DNA from: Leptospira selangorensis
GTDB taxonomy: Bacteria; Spirochaetota; Leptospiria; Leptospirales; Leptospiraceae
Direction of reading: 5' to 3'
DNA: 64,000 bases
Assembly (NCBI RefSeq): GCF_004769405.1
Contig: NZ_RQES01000005.1
Coordinates: 248,001 to 312,000 of the forward strand
Shown: positions 18,049 through 26,554 of the stretch, piece by piece
Numbering within the stretch: the first letter of the stretch is position 1
How the letters are laid out: the number at the start of each line of letters is the position of its first letter
Position numbers and translations under genes: made by a program
Notes under the pieces: generated by a model
The model's input: the letters and a program-made list of their open reading frames with translations, nothing else
Databases searched by the model: none
Told to the model about the DNA's origin: nothing

Positions 18049-18844
18049 TGTTTTAAATTATAATAATGCAACTGGAGTAAATTTCTTTTCTTCAATCAGA
18101 AAGAATCGCCCTCTTAGTTTTTACGTGGGGCTGGTTTCCTTTTTAATGATACCGGTCTTTATCTTTTTTTCTCAAATAGATTCTAGAACCGTTTTGGGAA
18201 TTAACACTTGGATAAAGCCGATCAAATTTGCCATTTCGATTGGGACCTTTCTTTGGACTATGGCTTGGTTTTTGGAATTGCTGGGAGATTTTCCAAAATT
18301 CAGAGATAGAGTAGAAAAATATTTTGTCATCTCTACCGCTGTGGAATTGGTGCTTATAACTTTACAATCAGCGAGAGGAGTACAGTCACACTTCAACCAA
18401 TCTTCTGCACTTGATGGAGCGATTTATAGTATTATGGGAATGTTTATCTTTCCAATGATCCCTGTTTCGATCTGGATGGATAGAAAGTTCAAGTTATTAG
18501 TTTCTAAATTGGATTCTAGAACTCTTTTAGCTATCCGGTCCTCTCTTTGGATATTTGCAATCGCATCTATCATTGGAGTCTTTATATCGGCGAGACTTGC
18601 TCATTCAGTAGGAGTTCCTGACGGAGGTCCAGGTTTACCTTTGGTGAATTGGAGTAGAAACGGGGGAGATATTCGAATTGCACATTTTGCAGGAATACAC
18701 GCGCTTCAAGTTCTTCCTTTGTTCGCGTTCTTTGCGATTCGAAAAGATTGGAAAACTACAAGTGTCAAAATCGTTTCTATAGGATACGCGCTATTGGTTG
18801 GATTTGTATTTATCCATGCAATGCTTGGAAGGCCTCTGATTTAA
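18035..18844 (+). CDS. Seven-span membrane protein of unknown function
   Basis: 269 residues with about seven hydrophobic segments. Polar patches that look conserved are GINTWIKPIKFAISIG in the first third, and PDGGPGLPLVNWSRNGGDIRIAHFAGIHALQVLP in the second half, which holds His, Arg and Asp residues near the membrane face. I do not recognise a named family. It overlaps the Aba4-like gene by 14 nt, has its own AAGGAGGA site, and ends before a hairpin terminator. The pair probably acts together under the divergent TetR. Confidence 0.6.
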   Translation: MQASNVLNYNNATGVNFFSSIRKNRPLSFYVGLVSFLMIPVFIFFSQIDSRTVLGINTWIKPIKFAISIGTFLWTMAWFLELLGDFPKFRDRVEKYFVISTAVELVLITLQSARGVQSHFNQSSALDGAIYSIMGMFIFPMIPVSIWMDRKFKLLVSKLDSRTLLAIRSSLWIFAIASIIGVFISARLAHSVGVPDGGPGLPLVNWSRNGGDIRIAHFAGIHALQVLPLFAFFAIRKDWKTTSVKIVSIGYALLVGFVFIHAMLGRPLI

Positions 18845-18847
18845 ATA

Positions 18848-18898
18848 AAACCCGATCCGAATCTGTCATGTTTTGATTTGGTTCGGATCGATTTTATT
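18848..18898 (+). terminator. Intrinsic terminator of the Aba4-like operon
   Basis: CGATCCGAA (18853-18861) pairs perfectly with TTCGGATCG (18882-18890). A-rich sequence before the stem and ATTTTATT after it extend the pairing and supply the U-rich tail. The loop is about 20 nt. Confidence 0.65.
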
Positions 18899-18968
18899 AT
18901 TCTAATTTTTCACTATATTCTAAATTTGATTTCCGATTCTTTTCTTCTTGATTAGTTTCGGAAATTGA

Positions 18969-19430
18969 ATGGTTTCTAAAAAACTCAAACAAACTAAAGA
19001 TAATTCTGAGATCATTTCAGAAATACTAAAGCCACATACAAAGGGGGTTTTAGAGATTGTAAATTCTCTCAGGAGTAAAATCAAAAAAGAATTTTCTGAA
19101 TTCGAAGAAAGGGGTTATCCGGTTTGGAAGGCGATCGGTTTTAGAGATAAAAATTCGGGTTATGTATGTGGTATATTTCCATTTGCGGAAAATGTACGTT
19201 TAATCTTTGAGTGGGGAGTTTTGCTCAAAGACCCCGATAGAATTTTGTTAGGAGATACAAAACAGATTCGTTATTTAGAATATTCTTCTAGCAAAGAAAT
19301 AGATATAAATGTTATCAGAAACTTTTTGGAGCAAAGCTTGGGATTGCCAAAAGGTAAAAAAGAAAAAGAAATGATCATAGATAGTATGAATTCTATAAAA
19401 AAACCTGTTCTTAAAAAAAGGAAATCATAA
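18969..19430 (+). CDS. DUF1801 domain protein
   Basis: 153 residues, cytoplasmic. Core of the DUF1801/YdhG-like fold: VLEIVNSLRSKIKKEFSEFEERGYPVWKAIGF, then YVCGIFPFAENVRLIFEWGVLLKDP and YLEYSSSKEIDINVIRNFLEQSL. Members of this superfamily include a frataxin-like iron chaperone in Bacillus, but this one has no proven role. The C-terminal tail is Lys-rich. Its stop overlaps the ynfA start by one base (TAATG). Confidence 0.75.
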   Translation: MVSKKLKQTKDNSEIISEILKPHTKGVLEIVNSLRSKIKKEFSEFEERGYPVWKAIGFRDKNSGYVCGIFPFAENVRLIFEWGVLLKDPDRILLGDTKQIRYLEYSSSKEIDINVIRNFLEQSLGLPKGKKEKEMIIDSMNSIKKPVLKKRKS

Positions 19431-19756
19431 TGGAATATTTTAAATCAATAATGATCTTTCTGTTCGCAGGTCTATGTGAGATAGGCGGCGGGTATCTTGT
19501 TTGGCTTTGGTATAAGGAATCCAAATCGGTAATCTATTTGATTGTTGGTGGATTGATCTTGGCCTTGTATGGAATAGTCGCCGCTTTACAATCTTCTTCT
19601 TTTGGAAGAGTGTATGCTACTTATGGTGGGTTTTTTATTGTGATGTCTTTGCTTTGGGCCTGGAAGATGGATGGGTTCCAACCGGACAGATACGATATAA
19701 TCGGATCATTAATCGCTCTATTCGGTGTAGCAGTGATTTATTATACACCCAGATGA
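19430..19756 (+). CDS. YnfA/UPF0060 small membrane protein
   Basis: 108 residues, four membrane helices, small-multidrug-resistance-like topology. FLFAGLCEIGGGYLVWLWYKE, GIVAALQSSSFGRVYATYGG and DGFQPDRYDIIGSLIALFGVAVIYY are the UPF0060 signatures. Inner membrane, function unsettled. It is coupled by a one-base overlap to the DUF1801 gene. Its stop codon sits in the loop of a short hairpin (CAGAT-GAAG-ATCTG, 19750-19763). Confidence 0.92.
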   Translation: MEYFKSIMIFLFAGLCEIGGGYLVWLWYKESKSVIYLIVGGLILALYGIVAALQSSSFGRVYATYGGFFIVMSLLWAWKMDGFQPDRYDIIGSLIALFGVAVIYYTPR

Positions 19757-19763
19757 AGATCTG
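19750..19763 (+). terminator. Short hairpin over the ynfA stop codon
   Basis: CAGAT (19750-19754), loop GAAG, ATCTG (19759-19763). The stop TGA occupies 19754-19756. No U-tract follows. Short enough to be chance on its own; listed because several genes here show the same arrangement. Confidence 0.3.
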
Positions 19764-19775
19764 TCGGCTTAAGAC

Positions 19776-20114
19776 TTAATCTCTTTCTGTTCCGAAATAA
19801 AATTTTCCCTGTTTACGGATCAGGTTTCTTTGGATCAATCCGTCAGCGATAATGAGTAATCCTTGCGCGGCCGCATGTTTCTTTTCATCCGGAACATCGT
19901 TTTGTTTGGACATCAATTCGTGAACATAAGCCCTACGTTTTGCATCCATAACTCCCAGCATGGAGCCGCAAACTTTTTTATCTCCTACCAAGAATGCTAA
20001 TGCCAAGGTTTGAGGTGGAGTTTCATTGCATAAATAAAACAATGCAAGATTATCAAAGAAGGACAATTCTTCGAAAGATTTTAAAGTTAATTCTTCCTTA
20101 TCTTCTCCGCTCAT
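19776..20114 (-). CDS. Conserved hypothetical protein coupled to M32 carboxypeptidase
   Basis: 112 residues, no signal or membrane segment. Mostly helical by composition (LSFFDNLALFYLCNETPPQTLALAFLVGDKKVCGSMLGVMDAKRRAYVHELMSKQ). That stretch is loosely reminiscent of the FliG N-terminal helical unit, in which small domains count an inability to stall at switch positions, but the match is weak and I do not assign it. The ATG overlaps the stop of the upstream M32 gene (ATGA), so both are made together. Confidence 0.5.
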   Translation of the reverse strand: MSGEDKEELTLKSFEELSFFDNLALFYLCNETPPQTLALAFLVGDKKVCGSMLGVMDAKRRAYVHELMSKQNDVPDEKKHAAAQGLLIIADGLIQRNLIRKQGKFYFGTERD

Positions 20115-21643
20115 ACTGACTCCTGTTCTTTGATCTTAGAATCCAGATATTCTACTAAATATTTGGAATTTGGTTCTTCTCCAGTTGCTTGTCGGATCAG
20201 TTCCTTTGCTTCCAAACTTCTACCCTTACTGTGAACATGTTTTCTAAGCCAATCAAGGAGAGAAGAAGTTTCTTTGTTTTTCAATTCATCCTTAAACCTA
20301 GGATTTTGTTTGAGGAAGGCAGAATAGAGTTGGGCCGCATAAATATTCCCCAAAGAATAAGTGGGGAAGTAACCGAAAGCTCCACCACTCCAATGAACAT
20401 CCTGTAAAAATCCTTTGGAATCATCCGGAACATCAACACCTAGCAAAGATTTCATTCCATCTTTCCAAGCGCCCGAAAGAGCTTTTAATGCAAGTTCCTT
20501 TTTGAAAATTGCTCTTTCGATCTGGAATCGTAAGAGCACATGCAGATTATAAGTGATCTGGTCAGCTTCCACTCGTATCAAAGAAGGTTTGGATTTATTC
20601 ACAAAAGAATAAAGTTTAGAAAAAGGAAGAGAAGATTCCGAAATACCCAAGTTTTTCAGAAATAAAGGATAGATCCCTTCCCAAAATTCTTTAGATCTTC
20701 CCACTTGGTTTTCCCAAAGACGGCTTTGGGATTCGTGAATACCTAAAGAAACGGAATCTTTTAAAGGAGAAGGACCTCCTAGAATCAAAGAAATGCCTGC
20801 CTCATACAATGCGTGACCGGTCTCATGCAAAACGGAATAGACGGAAGAAAGAGGATCAGACTCTTCATAACGAGTAGTAATCCTTTTATCAAAAGAACCT
20901 AAGGAAGTAGAGAAAGGATGAGCGCTTGAATCTAAACGAAATCCGGATTCAGGCAAACCTAAAAGAACAGGAAGACTTGTATTAAAAGGAATCTGAGAAT
21001 CGATCGGAAAATTTCCCTGAAAAGGAAAACTTGCGTCTTTCGCTTTTGCAATCAAAGGCACTAAAGATTTTCTAAGATCGGCAAATAGAACTTCTAAATC
21101 GGCTGCTTTAGCTTCCGGTTCATATTCATCTAAGAGAGCGTCATACACTTCTGTAGAATAACCGAAATAGTCGGCCTTCTGAAAGACTAGATCTACTATC
21201 TTTTGTAAGATAGGAAGAAAAGAAGAAGCATCATTCTTCTTTCTTGCATCTACCCAAATAGAATGAGCCTGGCTAGTGACCTTAGAAAACTCTTCTACCC
21301 AAGAAATTGGTAAACAAGAAGAACGATCTAAATCTTTGAATAATAAATGTAGTTCTCTTTCTCTAAGAGATTTACCCGGAGCATCAGAGCGAGAGTTTTC
21401 TTCTCTGGCCTTCTCCGCTAGACTGCGAAATGAATCGCCGATAAAAGATTTATGAGCAAGCCCGGAAAGAAAACTAAGTTGATCACCTCTTTCGCCTAAG
21501 CCGTCGCTTGGGATACCGATTTCCATATCCCAATGTAATACACTTCCAATGTTTCTAAGATGATATATATTATGGAATTCATCCCTATAGGCTTTGAATG
21601 CCGGAAGGATATTTTCCCAATTTTGAAGCTCAGATTCCCACAT
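20111..21643 (-). CDS. Carboxypeptidase Taq-type metallopeptidase (family M32)
   Basis: A cytoplasmic zinc carboxypeptidase that removes C-terminal residues from peptides. 510 residues from the ATG at 21643, the normal family length. M32 signatures in order: HPFSTSLGSFDKRITTRY (242-259), the zinc motif HETGH (273-277), GIHESQSRLWENQVGRS with the third ligand Glu, and the C-terminal YFPTYSLGNIYAAQL. The frame stays open another 34 codons upstream, but that stretch runs into tRNA-Gly, so the longer starts are rejected. Coupled by overlap to the small gene downstream. Confidence 0.92.
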   Translation of the reverse strand: MWESELQNWENILPAFKAYRDEFHNIYHLRNIGSVLHWDMEIGIPSDGLGERGDQLSFLSGLAHKSFIGDSFRSLAEKAREENSRSDAPGKSLRERELHLLFKDLDRSSCLPISWVEEFSKVTSQAHSIWVDARKKNDASSFLPILQKIVDLVFQKADYFGYSTEVYDALLDEYEPEAKAADLEVLFADLRKSLVPLIAKAKDASFPFQGNFPIDSQIPFNTSLPVLLGLPESGFRLDSSAHPFSTSLGSFDKRITTRYEESDPLSSVYSVLHETGHALYEAGISLILGGPSPLKDSVSLGIHESQSRLWENQVGRSKEFWEGIYPLFLKNLGISESSLPFSKLYSFVNKSKPSLIRVEADQITYNLHVLLRFQIERAIFKKELALKALSGAWKDGMKSLLGVDVPDDSKGFLQDVHWSGGAFGYFPTYSLGNIYAAQLYSAFLKQNPRFKDELKNKETSSLLDWLRKHVHSKGRSLEAKELIRQATGEEPNSKYLVEYLDSKIKEQESV

Positions 21644-21707
21644 ACTTAAAAAACATTCTTTTCGATTGACATCTCGCCCACCAACCAAAAACTGACTTTT
21701 GTCTATC

Positions 21708-21779
21708 GCGGGCATGGTGTAATGGCTAGCACCGTAGCCTTCCAAGCTTCTAGTGAGGGTTCGAGTCCCTCTGCCCGCA
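21708..21779 (+). tRNA. tRNA-Gly (anticodon TCC)
   Basis: A full cloverleaf is visible. Acceptor GCGGGCA (21708-21714) pairs with TGCCCGC (21772-21778). D arm GTGT/GCAC. Anticodon loop CTTCCAA gives TCC, reading GGA. T arm GAGGG-TTCGAGT-CCCTC. The anticodon stem has one T-T mismatch. CCA is not encoded. A 13-nt inverted copy of its T arm lies 58 nt downstream. Confidence 0.95.
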
Positions 21780-21829
21780 AAAATTTTCCCCTTTAAATCA
21801 AAACGAAATTTTCAAGTTCATCTCTATTT

Positions 21830-21842
21830 GAGGGACTCGAAC
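21830..21842 (-). repeat. Inverted 13-nt copy of the tRNA-Gly T arm
   Basis: GAGGGACTCGAAC is the exact reverse complement of 21759-21771 in the tRNA T arm. It directly abuts the stop of the ZIP transporter gene. It could be a remnant of a second tRNA, or could fold back on the tRNA transcript. Confidence 0.6.
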
Positions 21843-22622
21843 TTACCCAAAAATCGTATCTAAATACATCATAAACACAAACCCAAAGATCAGGGTCAAA
21901 GCAGAGAAGTCATGAAATCCTCGCTTATGAGTTTCCGGAATGATCTCACCTACTATAATAAACAACATAGCACCTGCGGCAAATCCCATCGTCCAAGGCA
22001 TCATCGGTCCTGCGATAGAGACCGCAAAACTTCCGACCAATCCTCCGATCGGTTCTATCAATCCGGTTAAGAACGCGATGGTGAAAGATTGAAGTTTAGA
22101 ATATTTTACGGATAGAAGTGAAACTGCAACCGCCAATCCTTCCGGAATATTTTGGATACCTATACCTGTTGCAAGAGAGATCCCTGAAGATAAACCGTCT
22201 CCAGCGAATCCAACCCCAACCGCCATTCCCTCCGGAAAATTATGAAGGGTGATTGCTACTACAAATAACCAGATCCTGCTGAGGGCTTTTGTATCAGGTC
22301 CTTCTTTTCCTGAAATGAAATGTTCGTGAGGAGAATATTTGTGGATCAGAAATAGAATTCCAACTCCAAAGAGTAAGCCTAAGATTACGATACCAGCAGC
22401 AGAACTTTTGTCCTGAAAATGAATTTCACCAATCTCTAATGCAGGTAATAATAAAGAGAAGAACGATGCAGAAAGCATGATCCCCGCTGCAAAACTTAAA
22501 AGCCCGTCTTCTAATTTTGTAGAAAGTTGTCTGATCGCAAAAACACCTGCTGCTCCAAGACCAGTGCAGAGTCCTGCGACTAAACTTGCTAAAAATCCGG
22601 ATAATATGATATTAGAAGACAT
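21843..22622 (-). CDS. ZIP family divalent metal transporter
   Basis: 259 residues, about eight membrane helices, inner membrane. The metal path is clear: HNFPEGMAVGVGFAGD in TM4 and GIGIQNIPEGLAVAVSL in TM5, the two H/N-x-P-E-G motifs of ZIP carriers of the GufA/ZupT type. The first helix has a Gly-rich ASLVAGLCTGLGAAGVFAI. Probably imports zinc, iron or manganese. Between TM3 and TM4 the loop (HKYSPHEHFISGKEGPD) has three His, a usual metal-regulation loop. Its stop is followed at once by the inverted tRNA repeat. Confidence 0.92.
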   Translation of the reverse strand: MSSNIILSGFLASLVAGLCTGLGAAGVFAIRQLSTKLEDGLLSFAAGIMLSASFFSLLLPALEIGEIHFQDKSSAAGIVILGLLFGVGILFLIHKYSPHEHFISGKEGPDTKALSRIWLFVVAITLHNFPEGMAVGVGFAGDGLSSGISLATGIGIQNIPEGLAVAVSLLSVKYSKLQSFTIAFLTGLIEPIGGLVGSFAVSIAGPMMPWTMGFAAGAMLFIIVGEIIPETHKRGFHDFSALTLIFGFVFMMYLDTIFG

Positions 22623-22754
22623 GGACCAGGTTTGGATTTTCCCAAATGAATCCGCAATAGAATTTCCAAATCTTATTTTGTCAGAAAGTTTTTTCTGGAC
22701 TTGTTTTTACTTCCTGTTTAAATCTGACCTCATTCTTTATATTGGTGGGGAATT

Positions 22755-23375
22755 ATGGATCGAATTCTAAAATACGTTTCTATTCTTTCGATTTTATTGT
22801 TCGCGGCGACTTTATCCGCTCAAAATGAAACCTATACTGTAACAGCAAATTCTTGGCCTGCTGATTTTTCTTCTTTCGAGTCGTTTAGAGATGCGAATGC
22901 AAGTACTTCCCAAGGAGCGGTTATCGTTCTTTTGGCTGCACTTTCTATCTATTCCAAAAATGCGGAAGAAGGTAAGAAGGCGTTAATCATCTGCTTGGAC
23001 GCTAATTCTCTCATCTCGGATACTTCTCCCAATGGGTACAAAGGTTTTAATATCAATCGAAACACGATCGATTTAGTGAAAAGACAGTTAGAGCAGCATC
23101 CTTATTTAATAGGTTCTTATCTTCCTGGCTCTTCTTTCCAAAACGGTTACAAACCTTCTAACCCTCCATATAACTTTACCCTGACTTCTAATCGATTCAG
23201 TGGAACAGAAGAATCCGGACAGAAAAAATTATTTCTTCCTTCTTCCGGCGCGGACACTCCAAGGCCTGTAACTGTAAAAAGAAACGCGAAAGGTGTGTGG
23301 AAAGCTTCCGAGTTTTCCAGTTTATTAGTAGGAATTAAAAAGCCTGCGACTTCTAATCCTGCGGACGATCTTTGA
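22755..23375 (+). CDS. Conserved secreted protein of unknown function
   Basis: 206 residues with a clear signal peptide (YVSILSILLFAATLSAQ). The mature protein has alternating short strands and helices (SQGAVIVLLAALSIYSKNAEEGKKALIICLD, GFNINRNTIDLVKRQLEQHPYLIGSYLPG) and a Ser/Gly/Pro-rich tail. It may belong to the DUF6935-type spirochaete proteins, but I cannot confirm that. A strong GGTGGGGA precedes the ATG. Its stop codon forms part of a perfect 8-bp hairpin at 23363-23381. Confidence 0.6.
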   Translation: MDRILKYVSILSILLFAATLSAQNETYTVTANSWPADFSSFESFRDANASTSQGAVIVLLAALSIYSKNAEEGKKALIICLDANSLISDTSPNGYKGFNINRNTIDLVKRQLEQHPYLIGSYLPGSSFQNGYKPSNPPYNFTLTSNRFSGTEESGQKKLFLPSSGADTPRPVTVKRNAKGVWKASEFSSLLVGIKKPATSNPADDL

Positions 23376-23381
23376 TCGTCC
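23363..23381. terminator. Perfect hairpin over the stop codon between convergent genes
   Basis: GGACGATC, loop TTT, GATCGTCC. The plus-strand stop TGA is 23373-23375. The minus-strand antiporter stop begins one base after the stem. There is no U-tract on either side, so it is not a textbook intrinsic terminator. Confidence 0.5.
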
Positions 23382-25178
23382 TTAAGAAGCTTCTTTCTGT
23401 AACATATCCGCAGCGAAAGCTTCTTCTAATTGACGAACCGCATTTTTGGAATAAGCGATCAGTTCTTTTTCGTTATGTCTGAGTTTGAATTGATCTTCGA
23501 CCATTTTCTCATCATAATCCCTGAACTTTTGGATAAAGTATTTTACTTCCGAAGGTAAAAATCCCAGATCTTTTAAAGTTTCTTCTGCAAGTTCTAAGGA
23601 AGAAGCAAAGGTATCCCTTCGTATTGTTTCAATACCCAGTTCCATTAGATCGAAGTAATGGGATCTATTTCTGGCTCTAGCAACGATCCTTAAGTTTGGA
23701 AAATTTTCTTTAGCGATCTTGGCGATTTTTACGGATAACTCTGCATCTTGAATGGCAAGTACAAGTATTTCAGCTTGGGCTGCTCCTGCAGCATTCAATA
23801 GATCTAGTCTACTTGCATCTCCATAATAGATCTTATGACCGAATTTTCTGGCAGCATTTACCTGGTCTGCATTATGCTCTAATGCGGTGAATCGGATCTT
23901 ATGCAGATACAACATCCTGGAGATGATTTGTCCGACCCGTCCGAAACCAGCAATGATCACACGGTTCTTTTCATAAATAGGATCAGCCGGTCTTTCTTCT
24001 TCTTCGTGTATATAAGGATCTATTACTTTTTCTTTAATAATCCCTACAAAAGGAGTGAGTATCATAGAGGCAGTAACGATTACGATAGAATAATCGGTCG
24101 TTTCTTTAGAAAGAACACTGAGTTGAGCAGCCACATTCAGGATCACGAACGCGAATTCTCCACCCTGGGAAATACTTACCGCAAGATTGGAAGAAGAATC
24201 GGAAGTAAGTTTTGCGATCTTTCCTAATACAAAAAGAACAATCCCTTTAACCGACATTAGTCCGATCGCAAGACCGAAAATCAAGAACGGATGATTGATC
24301 AGAATTTCCAGATTCATGGACATTCCAACCGCAAGAAAGAAGAGCCCTAATAATAATCCTTTAAAAGGTTCTAAGTTTGCCTCTAACTCATGTCTGTATT
24401 CGGAATCTGCGAGTAATACTCCCCCCAAAAAAGAACCGAGCGCCATGGAAAGCCCAACCTTCTCCATTGCAAAAGAAACTCCGAGCACTAGCACCAAAGA
24501 GAGAGCTACGAAAATTTCGTGATTACCGGTTGCGGCGATCATTCTGAAAAGAGGTCTCATCAAAAAACGCCCGCTTAGGATCACTAAAAGAATAGCTGCA
24601 ACCGCAGTTCCTAATTTATAAAAATTTAATCCATTATGAGCGGTTTGTCCAGGTTCTAAAGCTGCCAAAGGAAGAATTGCCATTACGGGGATCACTGCTA
24701 AATCCTGGAAGAGAAGGATCGCAAATGCAGATCTTCCATAAGAAGTATTGAGTTGGTTTTTTTCCGCCAAGGATTGAAGAGCAAATGCAGTAGAAGAAAG
24801 TGATAAACTAATCCCTAATATGATCGAAGGAATAAGACCTAATTGGAATAGATACCCGATCAATCCACCTAATAAAAGTGAAGAAACTGCTACTTGGAAA
24901 AATCCCATTCCAAAAACTGGTTTTCGAAGCACCCAAAGAGTTTGAGGTCGGAGTTCTAGCCCGATTAAAAAAAGAAGAAGGACCACACCGAATTCTGCAA
25001 AATGCATGATCTCGGTCCCACCGGTCACAAGTCGGACTCCATGGGGGCCGATCAGAATTCCTCCTACGACATAACCTATGATGGATCCTATTCCTAACTT
25101 TTTGAAAACAGGAACACATAGAACGGCTGTGCTTAATAGAATAATGGCGGTAACGAGTAGACTTTTCTCTTCCATCAA
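23382..25178 (-). CDS. KefB/KefC-type cation:proton antiporter with TrkA-N domain
   Basis: 598 residues. About 12 membrane helices in the first 390 residues: KLGIGSIIGYVVGGILIGPHGV, EFGVVLLLFLIGLELRP, LGISLSLSSTAFALQSL, FAILLFQDLAVIP. This is the typical KefB/C pore with the Asp of the transport site in LFQDLAVIP. The cytoplasmic domain has an intact Rossmann motif (RVIIAGFGRVGQIISRML) and YGDASRLDLLNAAGA, so it can bind NAD(H) or AMP. Probably K+/H+ exchange under electrophile or pH stress. It is closer to canonical KefB than the member at 10270. Confidence 0.92.
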   Translation of the reverse strand: MMEEKSLLVTAIILLSTAVLCVPVFKKLGIGSIIGYVVGGILIGPHGVRLVTGGTEIMHFAEFGVVLLLFLIGLELRPQTLWVLRKPVFGMGFFQVAVSSLLLGGLIGYLFQLGLIPSIILGISLSLSSTAFALQSLAEKNQLNTSYGRSAFAILLFQDLAVIPVMAILPLAALEPGQTAHNGLNFYKLGTAVAAILLVILSGRFLMRPLFRMIAATGNHEIFVALSLVLVLGVSFAMEKVGLSMALGSFLGGVLLADSEYRHELEANLEPFKGLLLGLFFLAVGMSMNLEILINHPFLIFGLAIGLMSVKGIVLFVLGKIAKLTSDSSSNLAVSISQGGEFAFVILNVAAQLSVLSKETTDYSIVIVTASMILTPFVGIIKEKVIDPYIHEEEERPADPIYEKNRVIIAGFGRVGQIISRMLYLHKIRFTALEHNADQVNAARKFGHKIYYGDASRLDLLNAAGAAQAEILVLAIQDAELSVKIAKIAKENFPNLRIVARARNRSHYFDLMELGIETIRRDTFASSLELAEETLKDLGFLPSEVKYFIQKFRDYDEKMVEDQFKLRHNEKELIAYSKNAVRQLEEAFAADMLQKEAS

Positions 25179-25252
25179 TGCTCTTCCTTTTGATTTGAAT
25201 TAATTTTCATTAGACATTTTACGGATATGGAATAAAACCACTTTTCCAAGAC

Positions 25253-26554
25253 ATGTTCCAGAAATTGCGATTGTCCAGGTTTATTTTTTTACTTTGTGTT
25301 TACTCGTTTTTGGAGCCTATTTTTTCCGAAGAACTTAGGACCCAGGAAACCTCAGATAAACCTAAAGACAAAATTGTTCAGAATAAAGAAGAAAAGACAG
25401 ATCTTAAAAATTCTTCGGAAGGAAAAGAAGAAGAAGAAGTAGAAGGTCTTAAAGCGGAAGAATTAAATCCTAAAAAGAAAGAGAATCTGGTAATCCCGAT
25501 CCAATTCGGTTTTTTCGTTGATGGCTATTATAATGCAAGTTTGAACCGACCTGCATCTAAAGAACTATTATATACAACCCAAGCAACTCGAACCAACGAA
25601 TACAATATCAACCTGGCATATCTAGATGCCAAAGTGGAAACCGATAAATACAGAGGAAGATTTGCAGTCCAATTCGGTACATCGGTCGTAGCAAATTATT
25701 CGGGAGAAGGGACCACAGGCAAAACTTCTAATGAATCTTCTATCCGAAATATGCAAGAAGCGTATGGAGGTGTTCGATTAGGAAAATCCACTTGGCTGGA
25801 TGCGGGGATCTATTTCGGACATTTAGGATACGAGTCTTGGATTTCTCATGAGAATTTCGTTTATACTCGCGCATTCTCTCTCGATTACGTACCTTATTAT
25901 GTTTCAGGAGCAAGATTGAGTGGTAAGATCACAGATAAACTTTCTTACCAACTTCATTTGAATAATGGATACCAGGTAGTCACGGACAATAACAAGGATA
26001 TCTCTGGCGGTTTTCGATTGGAATGGAATCCTCTTGGAAACTTGATGTTTCGTTGGAATACCTTTATAGGCAACGAACAACCGACTACTACCCCGAAAGA
26101 AACCAGATATTATAATAATTTTATCGCAGAATGGAAACCATTCCAACGACTTACATTAGCTTCTTCTTTTGATGTGGCTTACCAGGAAAGAGCAAGCAGA
26201 GAAGATCTGGTATATACTCCTGAGGGTCCAATCTATCTTCGTCGAGATGGCACAGCATTTAGACAAACCTATGTGGGAAACTTCTGGCTCGCGTATCGTT
26301 TTTTACCCGATTGGAGAATCGGTATGCGATTGGAAAGATATCTAGATCGGGAACAAATGATCATTGTCACGAATACTAAGGATGGTTTCCAAACAAGCGG
26401 TGCAACTGCTACCTTGGATTATCATCCAGATCCTGCCATTTTAGTAAGATTTACCTACCAGTACAGAAGATCCATGGATTCCATATATCCTCATGAGAAT
26501 AATACATCCAAACTAGATCGTATGTTTATCTTCTCACTTTCTATTAAGATCTAA
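25253..26554 (+). CDS. Outer-membrane beta-barrel porin-like protein (BBP2-like)
   Basis: 433 residues. An N-terminal signal sequence (SRFIFLLCVYSFLEPIFS) is followed by ~55 residues rich in Lys and Glu, then a long beta-barrel of alternating strands (FGFFVDGYYNASLNRP, EYNINLAYLDAKVETDKYRGRFAVQFGTSV, SGARLSGKITDKLSYQLHLNNGYQ) ending in DRMFIFSLSIKI, whose alternating hydrophobic end suits BAM recognition. It resembles the BBP2/DUF1597 porin group common in Leptospira. Solute unknown. No obvious ribosome site. The end overlaps the convergent ferredoxin-like gene by 11 nt. Confidence 0.75.
   Translation: MFQKLRLSRFIFLLCVYSFLEPIFSEELRTQETSDKPKDKIVQNKEEKTDLKNSSEGKEEEEVEGLKAEELNPKKKENLVIPIQFGFFVDGYYNASLNRPASKELLYTTQATRTNEYNINLAYLDAKVETDKYRGRFAVQFGTSVVANYSGEGTTGKTSNESSIRNMQEAYGGVRLGKSTWLDAGIYFGHLGYESWISHENFVYTRAFSLDYVPYYVSGARLSGKITDKLSYQLHLNNGYQVVTDNNKDISGGFRLEWNPLGNLMFRWNTFIGNEQPTTTPKETRYYNNFIAEWKPFQRLTLASSFDVAYQERASREDLVYTPEGPIYLRRDGTAFRQTYVGNFWLAYRFLPDWRIGMRLERYLDREQMIIVTNTKDGFQTSGATATLDYHPDPAILVRFTYQYRRSMDSIYPHENNTSKLDRMFIFSLSIKI

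Noticed and set aside
19776..20114. FliG-domain assignment for the small gene
   Set aside because: Only a vague helical similarity; no motif strong enough to name it.
21644..21745. Longer N-terminus for the M32 carboxypeptidase
   Set aside because: The extension runs into tRNA-Gly and adds residues beyond the usual family length; the ATG at 21643 gives normal size.
23384..23395. Perfect palindrome AAGAAGCTTCTT
   Set aside because: Lies in the end of the antiporter coding sequence (Glu-Ala-Ser codons), so it is explained by coding.
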